Below, one piece after another: positions 23,401 to 35,937 of a DNA stretch of 64,000 nucleotides. This stretch comes from Primula veris. Its lineage: Eukaryota; Streptophyta; Magnoliopsida; Ericales; Primulaceae. The stretch spans positions 26,792,402 through 26,856,401 of the forward strand of contig OY821750.1 of NCBI GenBank assembly GCA_963682055.1. The letters run 5' to 3'. The translations under genes were made by a program, and so were the position numbers. Within the stretch, counting starts at the first letter, position 1. Each line of letters starts with the position of its first letter. Below the pieces are notes generated by a model. It had not been told where the DNA came from. It was given only the letters and a program-made list of their open reading frames with translations, and ran no database searches.

Positions 23401-26400
23401 ATGGCTTTTCGACAAGTTCTTTGGAAAGTTATTTTCTGACAAACCTTCGTTTTAAGAAATAATGTTTCCGGCTGAATAGTCAAAAGCGTTTTTTGTCTCA
23501 TTTATCCTTTTTTGGGTTATGTGAAATCCTTATTTTCGATTTAAACCGTTACGCGTAATTTTGTATTTTGTGTACAAGTATGTTTACTTATATTTTGTAT
23601 TAAATATATGTATGTTGTTGCATGTAAATACACCTACGTAATTCAGTTGGATGTAACTGGCTTGTTCGGTTGTGTGTAAGTTTGATACTGTATAAACTTA
23701 TGCTGCGTGCTTATATGCAGTGCCTATAATAATATGTTTCGTTGTTGTACAACTTGTTTTAATTATCTCCATGAAATATTTCTAATGAAATTGTCATGTA
23801 GCTTTTGTTGGTTTGTCTACAATAGTGTATTCATGATTATTGCATATACACTTTAGAGGTTGTATGGTTGTATAAGACAAATAAGTGTAATGGTATTAAA
23901 TGCCAAGTTTACATGTTACTGACATTATCCTAAAAATACTGTGCGTTGAGAATGAATGGTTCCGAATGGTTATCCAATTCTTTGTTGGATCGTTTCATGT
24001 ATTTAGTAACAAGTTTTATGACTATCTCATGTTTAATTTGTGAAACCGTTGCTATAAGTGGCCAAGTGTTGGGTAAGGTTGAATTTTTTAATTCTGCTTT
24101 AAATTACTTTCTGGCATGTGGCCTCTTAATGAATTGTAACTGTTACGTGTAACTGTTTTCTTTTTACATGTGGATACTTTGTCCATAGGAGTTAATAGTG
24201 GAATATCTTGTTACATTATACTGGTCTTTAAACATTTCTTATTGCCTGACTTGTTTAACATGTATTGTTTGATGTTTAAACATTTCTTTACTCATGTTAA
24301 TAGTTATAAGTAACTGATGGTCTCTTTAAAGTTGTTATTGACTTGGTTACGTTCTGTTTTATCTTTGAGTATTTGAACTTGGTTACGTTCTGTTTTATCT
24401 TGAGTATTTGAACGATGGTATTATTTGGTTTGTGAAACCGTATATATTCTGAAACTAGTTATGTGTGTGAAAAAAATGCATTAGTAGATTTGGGCTAATT
24501 GTATTTTTTAAAAGAATTCAGGAAATTTTATTTCAAGCAATCTAATTAGAGACTAGATTATTTTGTTAGTGGATTTATACATGTTTATTTTTATTTTTAT
24601 TTCATGTTAATAAATGACTAACAATTTCCGATGAGTATTTGTGTGGACGTGAATCTCTACCATGGAATTGGAGGATTGGTGATTATTCGAAACAGTTCTA
24701 GTAAAAGCCATTAAATTGGGGATTACGACAGAACTGGTTTCGAAATAGTTCTTGTAAAACCATTTTCTGATTTTCAGAATTTGGGCTTACGACAAAACTT
24801 GTTTAAATTCTGAGATTGTTCTTTGTAAAATCAGATTTATCTGTTGTTTACGGGTGAATAAATCTTTCAGAATTTGATAATCTTTTTCGGGAATAAACTA
24901 GAATACTCTTACAAAATCTGTTTCTTGGAACCATGCGTAGTTATAGAAATTTGGTGTTTGCAAGGGAGGAGTTTTAGTTTCATTCTCCGAAATTAGATTG
25001 TGCGTGTTTGTTATTTGAGATAACAAACAGTTTCCTACGAGAAATGTCCGGAACACAGTGGGTGCTGGAACTGACCAGAACATTGTGGGTACCGGTGTAA
25101 CTCCTATTAATTTTGCATGAGTGCATATTAATGACGGGGGTTACAAATTCGAAACCACCATTATTAAAGACACTAATGTGGTGATATAATAGGTGGGGTA
25201 TCCTTATTAATTGTGATTTAGTGCAATTTAATATGGAGGGTTACAAATTTTGTAACGGTGATCATTAATAAGATTAATGACGAGTATTTATAACTTCTTA
25301 TTAATTGTTTTTTATCACAATTTACTTTGGAGAGTTATAAAATATTGTAGCGATGCACATTGATGACAATTATTAAGAGTTTATTAGCTCGATATTAATT
25401 GCATGAATTGATCGGTTACATAATTGGATGAAATGTTATTTTATAATCAACTTTGTTCATCCAATAGCGAATAATTTGATGATTAAACAAATTATAAATG
25501 ACCGTTGAGTTTTATTTATAGAATAAATAAATATCGGTTAATTTATTAATTTGTTGAAATAACATCTTATTAAGTTGTTGAAGTAACATTTTATTAAGTT
25601 GTTTAAAGAACATATTACGAATATGTTGAGATTGATATTATTGAGAATAGTAATTGAGTAATATTATATTACGTTAATTAGAGAAGAACCCCGAGGGTTC
25701 CACAAATGTGGGGGTAACCCGTCGATCCTGCAGATCGAGAATCTAAACGTACCCCAAAGCGCCTACGGACGAGTGAAAGAATAGCTAACGGTTCAGTGGT
25801 ATAGATCTTAAACGTTTGAAATAAATGATAAAATTCATTTATCACATTGAAACCGGTTAAGTTTCTCAATTCAAATGTGCATGTCCTGATGAGGACAAAG
25901 GGAATGCACGAACTGTGGGAGCGTTAATGTGTGGAAACGTTTTAAACGTTTGGAAATCCACTAATAAGTGCAAGCATACTAATCTGAATCATGACTAGGG
26001 GGTCTTTGAAAACTAAGGGCAGTAGCCTTTCGGTAGTTAAAACACTAGGATCAGATTGTGATAAGTTTGCTTGTTTGTGGCAATACATGAGTGACTATTT
26101 GTTCAAAATAGCATTTTAGTCGATACTCTTGTGGTCAATAATGACATGTTGAGTTATTCAACTCAGTCACTGATTCGACATGATATAATAGGTCATGAAA
26201 ATATATAACCATAAAAGTTTTATTTTTCTAAATATAATAGGTCATGAAAATATAAAACCATACAGGTTTTATTTTTCTAAATCTATTATTTAAATTGAAA
26301 CACAAATATGAGTTTGTGTTTGAAGTAATGTATTGATAAAGTCTTCAGTTCGAAATTTCGAACAGAGTACATAACCTAAGGTTTCGTGCATTTGAGATGC

Positions 26401-29400
26401 GTGCAAACCAAGAATGGTTGAAAGGTATTTCCTCAATTTATTGATGGTTGTACTAAACACTAATGTCTACTTGATGAGAAGTAAGACAAATCAGTCGAGA
26501 TATTCATTTAAGTAAGAATGAATAAGAGAATTATATTGTTGAGGATTAAGGCTTGTCAGAAAACATGTTTAATCATGGGTGTTCTGTTGTGTTAATCTAC
26601 CAAATTTAATCCAATGATTAAGTAATAATCATTAAATGATGGACTATTCTTGTAGGTGTTAGATATTGTCTAACTAGTTCCGAAACGGTATATTCACATG
26701 ATTATGAATACATGGTCAGTGTGAATGAAACGGTGAATATGAGACACCGTTCACACAATTGTGTTGTTGGAATGACACCAATCGTTAAAAAACGACTCAT
26801 TATGCTCTCGAGCAAAATTGTAGTTGTTAAACGATGAATGTCATGTTGATAAGTTTAGGGTTAAACTCTGAACTTGTGCGGAAAACGACCTTTCTGCAAA
26901 CTCTGTGTTGAACACACTACCGCTTAGAAAGTTAGGACCAAACAATTAGAATTATAGAAGGCAAGGTGCCCAACTATAATTTTTTGGAAATTTGGTGTGT
27001 CCTAAGTAAGGTTTGAATTCATGCTTTTTTGAAGACTTGGATAGAACTGAAAACGGTAAATTGTGTTGTTCATCGAATAAGCACTGAATATAGTGATGAT
27101 CGGTTTCTAGTGCAAAAGTCAGATGACTTTAAAGTGCATATAGAATATTGTTCTATGCCCGAGAAGCTTATTTTCTAAAAGAGAAGCTTTCCCGCAAAAC
27201 TCTAACGTCGGGCGAGTGTGCATAATACGTTGAGGGTTCAAAGCATTACGCTACCCAAGAGAAGTGAAGACTCAAATGGTGCTGGAAAAGTGGGGGCAAG
27301 TGAATCTTGTAAGGAAGATGAAGTGACTCGACGTAGTAAAGGGTGAGAAAGAAAACTTTATTCGACATTTGACCTTCATGAGTGAAGGTAAATTGATGAC
27401 ATTGAAATAATCAATGTTATCCATATAATGTGTATATGGGAAAAGACCATCAACAGTGAGGTTGATTGGCACGTGAGACATATAGTCAATGACTAAGTAA
27501 ATTGACGGTGTTGATAATTTCAATACTTATACTCCAATCTCATGGAGGTTTTATATAGACCTGCATAGTTGGAAAAACTATGGAGTTAGAATTCATAATG
27601 TTGAATCTAGCTACAGAAGAGGCAGATTGGCTGAGAAGTCTTGTGAGGTATTCCAAGTAGCCAAAATCTGTTCCCGCAATAATCGTGCACTGCTACAGTC
27701 AGTCAGTTATTGAACGGAATCAGAGTAATTGTATAATAGAAAGCCCGACAAAGTCATGACATAGTCGTCGGAGACACAAGTCCGCAAAAGGAATTGCTAG
27801 CAAACAGTGTGGTATCCTTAGATTTTGCAATGTCTAACGATAATAATACGGATCCATATACAAAATGCTTGACTCGTGGAGGAGTCGGAGCATCATCGAG
27901 GGAAATGGAGGTTGAAGCCCAATAAATTGGAAACCTTCACATAATCTACCCAACATGTACTAGAAACTTCAGTTTCAGGTTCAATGGAAAACTGAACTGT
28001 GCGGGTTACCGAACAAAGCACTCGAGAACATAAGTTCTCAGCCCATTTCTATGATGAAAGAGTGATAGACCTGTACCATATGAAGGGTGAGAACAAGGCT
28101 CTTAATGAAAAACAAGTATCTCGAAGTTCGAGAGGGGTGAGTCAGGACACCTTTTACTTGAAATCACCTACAACGAGTGTATATGGCCGATACTATGTAA
28201 TGATCTAGGGCTAAATCGCTAAAGCACTCGGTTGAATATGCCAAGGCAGTCCAGGGTTAAATATGGACAACAACTAAAAGGGCCTACTAAGTGGTGTAGA
28301 GAAGGCATTGTGTGAATACTCTCTTTGGTATACACAAAACGCTAAGGGTTCAAAACATTACGCTACCTAAGGCAAGTATATCCGAAAGGTATTTTGCTGT
28401 GGCAGGTTTAAGACGCGCGCTACCTGACCTTCTGCAGTGAATTCTCGCGGTTCTCTCGATTGCATTTAGTTACACGTTGCTTGTCAGTCGATTGCATTCA
28501 TGTGAGGGATTGTTGGAAATTCTTAATGAATTTGTGGTTTGAATGCAAATGTTATTTGTAACTTACAAACTTAAATACCCACAATGATGGCATTGATGAC
28601 TTGTAACTCGTCATGGCTTTTTGTATAAAACTATATGTATATCTATCTATTTTACATGAATAAAAAACATGGAAAATGTCATATACACAAACACACACTC
28701 ACATATGCATACATATAGAGAGAGAATACCGCACCACCAACGGCTCGACCATGGCTCGGTGCCGTTTCCGCCGAGTCACATGTGATATACGTTGTACCTT
28801 GGAAACGAAGTGCCCATTTAGCCAGAAGCAGAGATGGTGGGGCAAATATCGTTTAAGGGTTACTGTTTAACAGTCATCTCGTCTAAGGACTTTAGTCCAT
28901 TTCGGTATCATTTACATTCTCTTTTGTTACAGTTTGTATTTGATATATTAATATATTTGTTGAAATTATTTTCTGTTGTTTCTCCGTTTACTTTTCGTAG
29001 AAATTATTGTATTTATTTACAGCGTACCCAACATGAGGTTGGCCTGTGCATTGTTTATATAACTTCACATTTCTGAAACTTACACAAGAAATAAAATAAG
29101 TAGGAATGACAGCCTATTCCACAAAATTAGAAAATATCTTATCTACTATATAATAAATAACTTGTTTCGACATCATGAAAAAAGTATGGTCATGATCAAT
29201 GTCGAGCCAGAGAACTATATTGTTTTCAGAATATGTATTCATCCTTTCTAATTTGCGCTAGTTTCAAATAAATTTTCACTTTCAGTAAAAAAAAAAAATG
29301 CAAATATTGCTTGGTGTCTATTTAACAAATTTGTGATGTTTACCAACACCATTTAAGAGCATACTTTACTACTTTGGTGCTAGTAAATGCAACCAAACGA

Positions 29401-32400
29401 GTTCAACTATGAGATCTCATTCACTAACCTTTGTGGACTTAAAACCATGGCATAAAATCACAATCTTGTCGGATCCAGTTTCGTGTAATGTCCCAACTAG
29501 TTTTTCTCCACGACTGTTTGGTATCACAATTTTCTGTGTCTGCACAACTGAAACCTCGTATTTTATATACACAACTCAAGCTTCGTCTAAAAGGACCAAT
29601 CAAAGAAATTTTTTAGCCAAAAACATACAGAAATACAAAAAAAAAATGTTTTTCAAAAGGGAATCTGCATTTAAATTACATAACCCAATGTGGATTTTGC
29701 ACCAATTTCAGAGGATATCTAATCCCCACTTTTCATATTGGCTGCAATCTGGACATTGGTGTAAATATTTAGAAACTTATTTAAAAAAAACCCGGTTGTT
29801 TTGAACTTGACGACTCTTTTACAAAAAAGTACATATTTTGTGAACTTATTTACAAATAGGTAGATATGTCATTAAAAAATCGAAAAAAATATTTAAAATT
29901 TAAAAAATACATTTTTTATACAAAAAATATGTGTGATCCTGTCTGATCTCGTATGTCTAATCCTGTTTGATCCTGTCTAATCCTGTCCAATCTTGTATGT
30001 CTAATCATGTTTAATCATATTTAATCCTGTTTGATACTATGTACAAATTTTTATTTTATTTTAAATATTTTTTTCAATTTTTTTTTTTTTGTATATTTTG
30101 TTATTTTTTTATGACATATGTACCTAATTGTAAAGAAGTACACATAGGTGGGTTTTTTGTAATTAAGTTGATTGGTATGTAGCTATTTGTAAGTCACCCT
30201 AAAACTAATGATAAATGTAATCAATTTGATGTTGAGGAGCGCTAGTCATACAAAACGACAACCATCTCGTCAAATTACAGAATTTCTATATCACCTCACT
30301 TTGTATATATAAAAATTTACTATACCATATATTCTATATTTTTCAGCACAAGCACCAAAAAACATAAGTTACGTGGTGGACATTTATCAATCCCAGTATA
30401 TTACAATCAGCGCAAAAAACATAGCAAAAACAAACAGAAATCAATTAATAGCTATGTTCTAGAAAAGGGTATCTGCATTTAGATTAACATAATCCAGTGT
30501 GGATGTTGCATCAATTTTAATGAATATCAAATCCCATGCTTTTCAAATTGGTTGTATTTTGGCCCTTAATTGTTGTTTAAATTGAAAAATGCAATTAACC
30601 TTAAACTAACAAGTCCAATATAGGATTGACACAACTAAACCTAATGATTTACAAGTACTGCTACTCACAGAATACGATAATAATCTCGTAAGAAATGTCA
30701 GAATGTCCATATCGAAACTCATAATGATTGTGCATATACATAACTGTGTATGCCTATATTTTCCATTTTTTTCCACAAGCACCAAAAATCTTAATTAAGC
30801 TGAGGACATTAATCAATCTCATTACATCACAAAGAGAGCAAAAGTGTCAAAAACCATAACAAAAGCAAATAGAAATCCATAAAAAAGTTATGTTTGACAA
30901 AAAGGTATATGTATCTGAATTACATGATGCTCTTTGGAAAATTTTCACCAATGCACTTAACCCTGATGATTTATAAGTACTGCTACTCACAGAATACGAT
31001 AATAATCTCGTAAGAAATGTCAGAATTTCCATATCGAAACTCATTATGATTGTGCATATACATAACTGTGTATGCCTATATTTTCCATTTTTTTCCACAA
31101 GAACCAAAAATCTTAACTTTCGCAAAAGGTTCGCAAAACACATAATTCATCAATTATTTCAAAAATTCCTCACTAATTTTATTTTTTTAAAATTTTGAGG
31201 TTGCGATGGCAACCTCCTGCCCCTATTGAACTCCGCCCACAAATGCACTTAACCCTAGACTAACAAGTCAAAAGATCACTTAGCACAACTAAACCTAATT
31301 CTAATGGTAATCATAATCAGTTCAGTTTCAAATACCGCTAGTCATACAATGCGACAGCAGTCTCAATAAAAGTTCCATTATCACCTTATCATGATTGTGC
31401 ATAGACACAACTTTATATGCCTATATTTTCCATGATATTCGCACAAGCCCCGTAAACAAATAGAACTACATAAATAGCTATGTTTCGCAAAAGGGCATCT
31501 TTATCTAAAATGCATCATCCGAATTAGATTTTCGCACCAATTCGAAAGAATATCAAACCCCAGAGCCTCAAATTCCTTGCATTATGAGTTTATGACCCTT
31601 AATTGGAGTACAAATAGAATAATGCAATAAACACCGACACTAAAGCAGTCTAATATCTAATTCCCACAGCTAAACCTGATAATAATCATAATCAGTTCAT
31701 TTCTAAGTACTGCTAGACAACCAATACAATAACAATCTTGCTAAATTACAACAACAACAAAATTCTATTATCATCATATATGTGCATAAACAAAATTTTA
31801 TATACCAAATATTTATCAATGCTTATGCACAAGCACCACAAATCTACATTAAGTGGTGGGTATTTATCAGTTTCATTATTTATAACAGTGTTTCAAAAAT
31901 CCCCGCCTAGCTCCGCCTAGGCGCTAGGCCTTGGTCTGCCGCCTAGAGCCTAGGTGAAATTTTATTATTAAAAAAAATAGGTGAATTTTTCCTTTATATG
32001 AGTCAAATCCGGGTTGATCCGCGTCAACCCGGTCAAAATAGGTGAAATTTTATTATTGAAAAACTCATAAAAGATTACTCAAAAGAACATGGTGATTAAT
32101 TAAGATTTACACTTCAAATTTGTCTTTCAATACATCATGAAACCTTGACTCGTATGACGTTATGGTACAATTATTGGGTTGTAATAGTATAACACTATAG
32201 CTATGGGCTAATAGGCTTGAAATGTTCAATTTAACTTGGTAATCTTATTTACAAAATGTCTATTGTACAAAGGTCTAAGAAAATGAATAAAAATGTGAAA
32301 ATAAGGTCTTGCCGCCTAGTGCCCACCTAGGTCAGCCTAGGCCCCGCCTAGACCCCTAGGCCCACCTCACCGCCTAGATCCCGCCTATCACCATTTGAAA

Positions 32401-32803
32401 CCTTGATTTATAATCTATTTCTTAAAGTAAAAAAATAAAAACCCTGGACTCCATATCTTTTGTGCATATACATAATTTTGTAAGCCTACAGTTTCCATAA
32501 CAAGCACCAAAAAATCAAAAGTAAATGGTGGGTATTTATCAGTTTGATTATTTTTAATCTATTTCTTAAACAATTTTTTTTTTTAAAACCCTGGACTTCA
32601 TATAATTTGTGCATATACATAGTTTTGTAAGCCTACATTTTCCATAACAAGCACCAAAAGATCAAAATAAAGTGTTGGGTATTTAACTTTTCTCAATCTC
32701 ATTCTATTTTGAATCTAACCAAATAAAAAAAGGCAATAAAGTATGGGTTAAATTAATTGGTACCTGAATTGGGTTGAATCTGGGTATAATTTGGGTGAGA
32801 CAT
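20415..32803 (-). CDS. alpha/beta-hydrolase (serine aminopeptidase S33-like), 7 exons
   Basis: Coding exons in order: 32764-32803, 29429-29547, 22386-22468, 22053-22174, 21403-21567, 21220-21313, 20415-20595. They total 804 nt and join in frame to 267 aa, with GT-AG introns throughout. The product matches the plant family of small cytosolic alpha/beta-hydrolases. Visible features are the oxyanion HG in VILCHGF (about 47), the nucleophile in GHSKGG (Ser120), Asp217 in GSKDTIIP and His245 in ANHGY. The substrate is unknown. The start at 32803 is preferred because a TATA-like TATATAAATA lies about 85 bp upstream, while the next upstream in-frame Met lies beyond it. Intron 1 (3.2 kb) is repeat-built with a hAT-like MITE; intron 2 (7.0 kb) holds Copia element E3. 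An alternative last splice could replace the final three residues (see findings). Confidence 0.9.
22696..23212 (+). repeat. E3 5' LTR
   Basis: 517 bp. It has a TATA-like TATAAAA near 22809, the PBS-complementary box AAATATTGTTTAAG (23023-23036; one transition from the 3' LTR version, still allowing a G-U pair) and next to it a hairpin GATTGTT/AACAATC. Confidence 0.9.
23213..23228 (+). promoter_or_regulatory. E3 primer-binding position (non-tRNA-like)
   Basis: Directly after the 5' LTR stands GTCTTAAACGATATTT. Bases 23215-23228 are the exact complement of AAATATCGTTTAAG in the 3' LTR (28844-28857). The site matches the E1 site except at one base, and the LTR box changes with it. Confidence 0.55.
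23229..27289 (+). other. E3 internal region without recognisable coding
   Basis: About 4 kb of AT-rich sequence inside E3. Two small direct duplications are visible: about 36 bp near 24340-24410 (units around CTTGGTTACGTTCTGTTTTATC) and about 49 bp near 26190-26285 (units around AATAGGTCATGAAAATATA). The short open frames do not match Gag, protease or integrase. Either the coding part decayed beyond recognition or this was a non-autonomous derivative with a long leader. Confidence 0.5.
27290..27915 (+). pseudogene. E3 pol remnants (RT start and RNase H)
   Basis: Broken translations match E1. Around 27290-27480 the region just before and at the start of reverse transcriptase is visible, with a trace of RRSK and INSEVD. 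The sequence then jumps to RNase H from about 27590 ([13 protein letters not shown], later RRRHKSARELL). Most of reverse transcriptase is deleted and several stops interrupt the rest. No product is possible. Confidence 0.75.
27975..28510 (+). ncRNA. conserved noncoding 3' domain of E3
   Basis: Aligns with 8246-8788 of E1 almost end to end, from GGTTCAATGG to the polypurine-like tract. It retains hairpins GAGAAC-ATAA-GTTCTC (28024-28039) and TCTCGAA-G-TTCGAGA (28119-28133), whose stems differ from those of E1 by paired changes. A short part of the same domain seems duplicated near 27215-27260. Confidence 0.5.
28511..29033 (+). repeat. E3 3' LTR
   Basis: 523 bp, the partner of 22696-23212. It carries AAATATCGTTTAAG (28844-28857), the exact complement of the E3 primer-binding position, followed by the hairpin ACTGTT-T-AACAGT (28862-28874). 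Confidence 0.9.
29934..30045 (+). repeat. decamer tandem repeat (TAATCCTGTT-like)
   Basis: About ten degenerate 10-bp units such as TAATCCTGTT, TGATCCTGTC and TAATCATGTT follow each other within intron 1 of the hydrolase gene. Confidence 0.7.
31886..32405. mobile_element. hAT-like MITE, 520 bp, in hydrolase intron 1
   Basis: A perfect 8-bp TSD ATTTATAA (31878-31885 and 32406-32413) surrounds termini CAGTGTTTCAAA and, in reverse complement, CAAGGTTTCAAA. GCCTAGG-rich subterminal motifs lie near both ends. The neighbouring intron repeat near 32545-32575 preserves the same target without the insert, an internal empty site. No transposase is present. Confidence 0.85.
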
Positions 32804-32883
32804 TTGAAGTCTTTTTTTTAATCTGAGGGTTTGTGAAGGAAAATTGGGAACCTGGTTAAAAGGAAAATTAATTAAGTTATGAG

Positions 32884-32893
32884 TATTTATATA
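32884..32893 (-). promoter_or_regulatory. TATA-like box of the hydrolase gene
   Basis: TATATAAATA in gene sense, about 85 bp upstream of the chosen ATG (32803). This would give a 5' leader of roughly 50 nt. It supports the downstream start over the Met at 32983. Confidence 0.45.
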
Positions 32894-35663
32894 AGAAGTA
32901 GTAATTGATAATGGACAATTTATTTCCATACTTGAAAAGAAAAGAAAATATAAAGAGAGACAAACCTGGTTTATCCTGCTCAAAAAATGAAATATTAAGT
33001 GTGAAAAGTCTTTTGATAATTGGAATCAATAATTATTTTTTAGTGTTAATCCCATAGTAATAACTAATTATCATACAATTGCTAATTAGGATTCTAATTT
33101 GTTTAACCCAAATGAACACGTGTTGTTTTTTTAATAAGAATTCGGAGTCAAAGTTCACTTCTTATTTTATTGCATTTAGAGCAACCGCATAGGTTACTTC
33201 AAACTTTTCCTTAAAATTAAAAATAAATTACATTTTTATATAGGATAACTAATTAACTATTGACAATTTTTCAACTTTCTTGTCAAATATCCTGCTACAA
33301 TAAATTAATAACTTTTAATAAACAAAATCATTGTGTTTGAATGATGTGTGATTGAAAATAAAATATTAATATTAAAGTGTATTTATATGATTTTAGGTAA
33401 GAGGCAAGTTACCTTATAAATAATGAATATGATGAAAATTCTTTAATTTGATAGATATTAAAGGAAACTGATTGAACCACTTTTTAGTGATCATTCCCTT
33501 TTTTTTTTAGAAGATTTATTGAATTTGATTATGCTGATGCATGTGTTGTTACATGTTTTTTTTTACGTAAAAACAATAATTAAAAATGCAATAACTGACA
33601 AAAAATAAACAATTTTATTTCTATTAAACAGAATGTGACTCTATTACAATATTCCGACACTTGCACAATGTAAATGCAATTAAATAAAATCCCAGACAGA
33701 TTAATATAACTTATTAAACTGCTGGACTGGTTTGTAATTAAACGAAACTGTCAGACAGAATAGTATAAAACTAAACTGCTGGACTGTTTGTTAATTAAAA
33801 GAAACTGCCATACAGAATATTATAAAAATTAAAAAAATATATATTTATTTAATTATATTTCGGGTACCCGACTTTATATTAAAAATCAACCTGATTCCGA
33901 AAGTGATCGGGTCGGGAGAATACCCGACAGAGTCGGGTCAGGATTGGTTCGGGTCGGGAGGCGGGATGGGCCCGGTTTCGGTAATTTTTCCCACCATATA
34001 AACATATATGTATTTAATCAAACAATAGTTTGTTCTATTTATTGGTCACTGATCAGGCATGATATCCAATTTATAAACGATCATATGTTCACTTAATTAA
34101 ATTAAAATTTTAGATATGACCATTATGTAATTTTGATAAGCTAAAAGATTTGATTTATAAAAATATAAAAATTGTTATGATGGTAAAATCTATCAAGAAA
34201 AGATAAATTTTTCACCTTTATCTCTTCATATATGTGTCAAACAATTGTTGGGCCAGATGAAAGTGTAAGTTCGGAGAGTCTCTTACTCTGTTAGATATAA
34301 GTTTAATAGGCAAGTTTCGTCGGTATTTTCGTGAGTAAGATATAAGTTTGTACTCTCTTAAGTCCCTAAGTTTTGGTTTCGTATTGTATTTTTCCTATTT
34401 ATTATATTCCTGTTTTGGTCCTTCGCCGATATATTGTTTTTTTTTTTTTTTTGTCTTTGTAGGATTTTCGCCTTATATTTTCATTTTTCAGCAATTAATA
34501 TAATTTTAAAATGTGGATTTTTCCCACTGTTCAAGATAAATTTGAGTTATACTAAAGTAAAAAGTAAACAGCAAAAGTAAGGAGGCGGCTTATCATTAAT
34601 AATTAAAATAATGAGACAAAATCAAACTAAAAAAAAATGAAAAATACAAGACAAGACTCTTTCAGAATCGTTCCATCCCGATAGACTAAGTCAAAACACC
34701 TCAAAACATCAAATCAAACAAAGAAAGTCCCAAGCTAGCTATAAAAAAATACTAAAGTAAAAAGTTATTGAGAAGAAATATTGTTTCAAATATACGGTTG
34801 TTGGTATGTGACGATGGGTTGCTGTATATGGTGAGATGTTCTTTGCATGTGATCATGTCATTTGTTTATGGTGATATTATTGGTGATTAATTGGTGAAAC
34901 TCTCCTTTTTAATTATGATTTTTATGCATTTTTACTTTTTGGTTATTCTTTCCCTATTATGGTGATTCCCTGTGATGAATGCCATCTCTTTTTTTACTAG
35001 AAAAGTAGAATGAATCACGGATAACAATTAACATGTAACGTCCATTCCAATGAAGGAAAAATGAGTTATTTTTCTGATTGTATCCTTTTCTGTAACAAAG
35101 AAATATAAGTAGATAGGATCGATTGCGTATGATGACATAAGATGAACCAAATCTGAATCTTCTAAGAATGGTTGTTTCAATATAACTTTAAGCATGTACC
35201 AGATTAACCCCTTTATTCAACAAATACTATCAAGTTTACATGTTGCGAATTCTTTTCATGGTTTATTTTGTGTTCTTGGTTACAATTTAGGGCTGTCATT
35301 CCATATATCATTATTTTTTCAAACGAACTAAATGATTTTTTGCAGAAGTACAACATATAATGGTCAATGATTTGACAAATTAGGTCAATCGATCACTTGG
35401 CGCTGGTGCATTGCATGATATATTTCAGAAAATAACAAAAGTTCCTTTTTCCATATAGAAGAAATTAAGAGCACCCGAATGAGCTTCCACCAGTAGCGAA
35501 TGTCTGGTCTGGGGGGGGGGGAGGGGAGGAGACAAAATTTATGTTCAAAGACGATACTTTTTTATAGTTTTACAAACATTTAGTCTTAGTAATGTTAATA
35601 TTTTATTTTATTTATTTTCTTGTTACTTCGAAATAATAACATGTTCGTCACTTTCAGGACATC
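32894..35663. other. intergenic DNA with a truncated LTR and hAT-like fragment
   Basis: Contains the LTR fragment (33554-33826), a GGGTCGGG-rich stretch (about 33865-33990) resembling part of a hAT-like MITE, and an 11-base G run near 35510. Otherwise AT-rich, without a believable gene. Confidence 0.45.
33554..33826 (-). mobile_element. truncated LTR fragment of the E1 family
   Basis: Colinear with the first ~270 bp of the solo LTR at 53891, including ATGTAAATGCAATTAAATAA and the repeated motif AAACTGCTGGACTG. It stops abruptly in AT-rich sequence and has no opposite end. Confidence 0.75.
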
Positions 35664-35668
35664 AATAA

Positions 35669-35932
35669 TGTAGAAACTCAGTAAAATACTGAGTATAATC
35701 ACAATATATAACAATATAGTGATATACAAAGAGATATAGAGAGAGAAAGTGAATGAACTCGTAAATAAGAACTTGATTATTTTTTTTTATTAACCGTCAA
35801 GTTAGTTACAGTCAATAATATAATAGACTACTTATTACATATTTACACAATTGATCCCTATATTTACAAACTATACACATCGTAGTACTTCATGTTACAA
35901 AAGCAACATATAACACGACAATATATCCAACA
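35669..35932 (-). repeat. E2 3' LTR
   Basis: 264 bp, from TGTAGAAACTCAG to TATCCAACA on the plus strand, paired with 40625-40886. Confidence 0.93.
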
Positions 35933-35937
35933 CTCTC

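Larger units (their letters stand above)
22696..29033 (+). mobile_element. E3: old, deleted Copia element in hydrolase intron 2
   Basis: 6338 bp with LTRs at 22696-23212 and 28511-29033, TGTTGG...CAACA ends and flanking pentamers TAAGG and TGAGG (4 of 5). The LTRs differ at roughly 30 sites (about 94% identity), so it is far older than E1. A polypurine-like TGTGAGGGAT precedes the 3' LTR. Only broken traces of pol remain (27290-27915), and no frame is intact. The 3' noncoding domain is clearly homologous to that of E1 although the LTRs are not alignable overall. It lies antisense to the host gene, inside an intron. Confidence 0.92.
29570..32690 (-). repeat. diverged tandem repeats filling hydrolase intron 1
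   Basis: A landmark like GTGCATATACATAA...CCTATATTTTCCAT...CACAAGCACCAAAA recurs near 30303, 30730, 31052, 31397, 31782, 32462 and 32609, with further shared blocks between (for example AAAGGGTATCTGCATTTA and CTGCTACTCACAGAATACGA). Units are about 320-430 bp, with two truncated ones of ~150 bp next to exon 1. The copies at 30656 and 30977 are nearly identical over about 130 bp. A hAT-like MITE interrupts the array. Confidence 0.75.
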
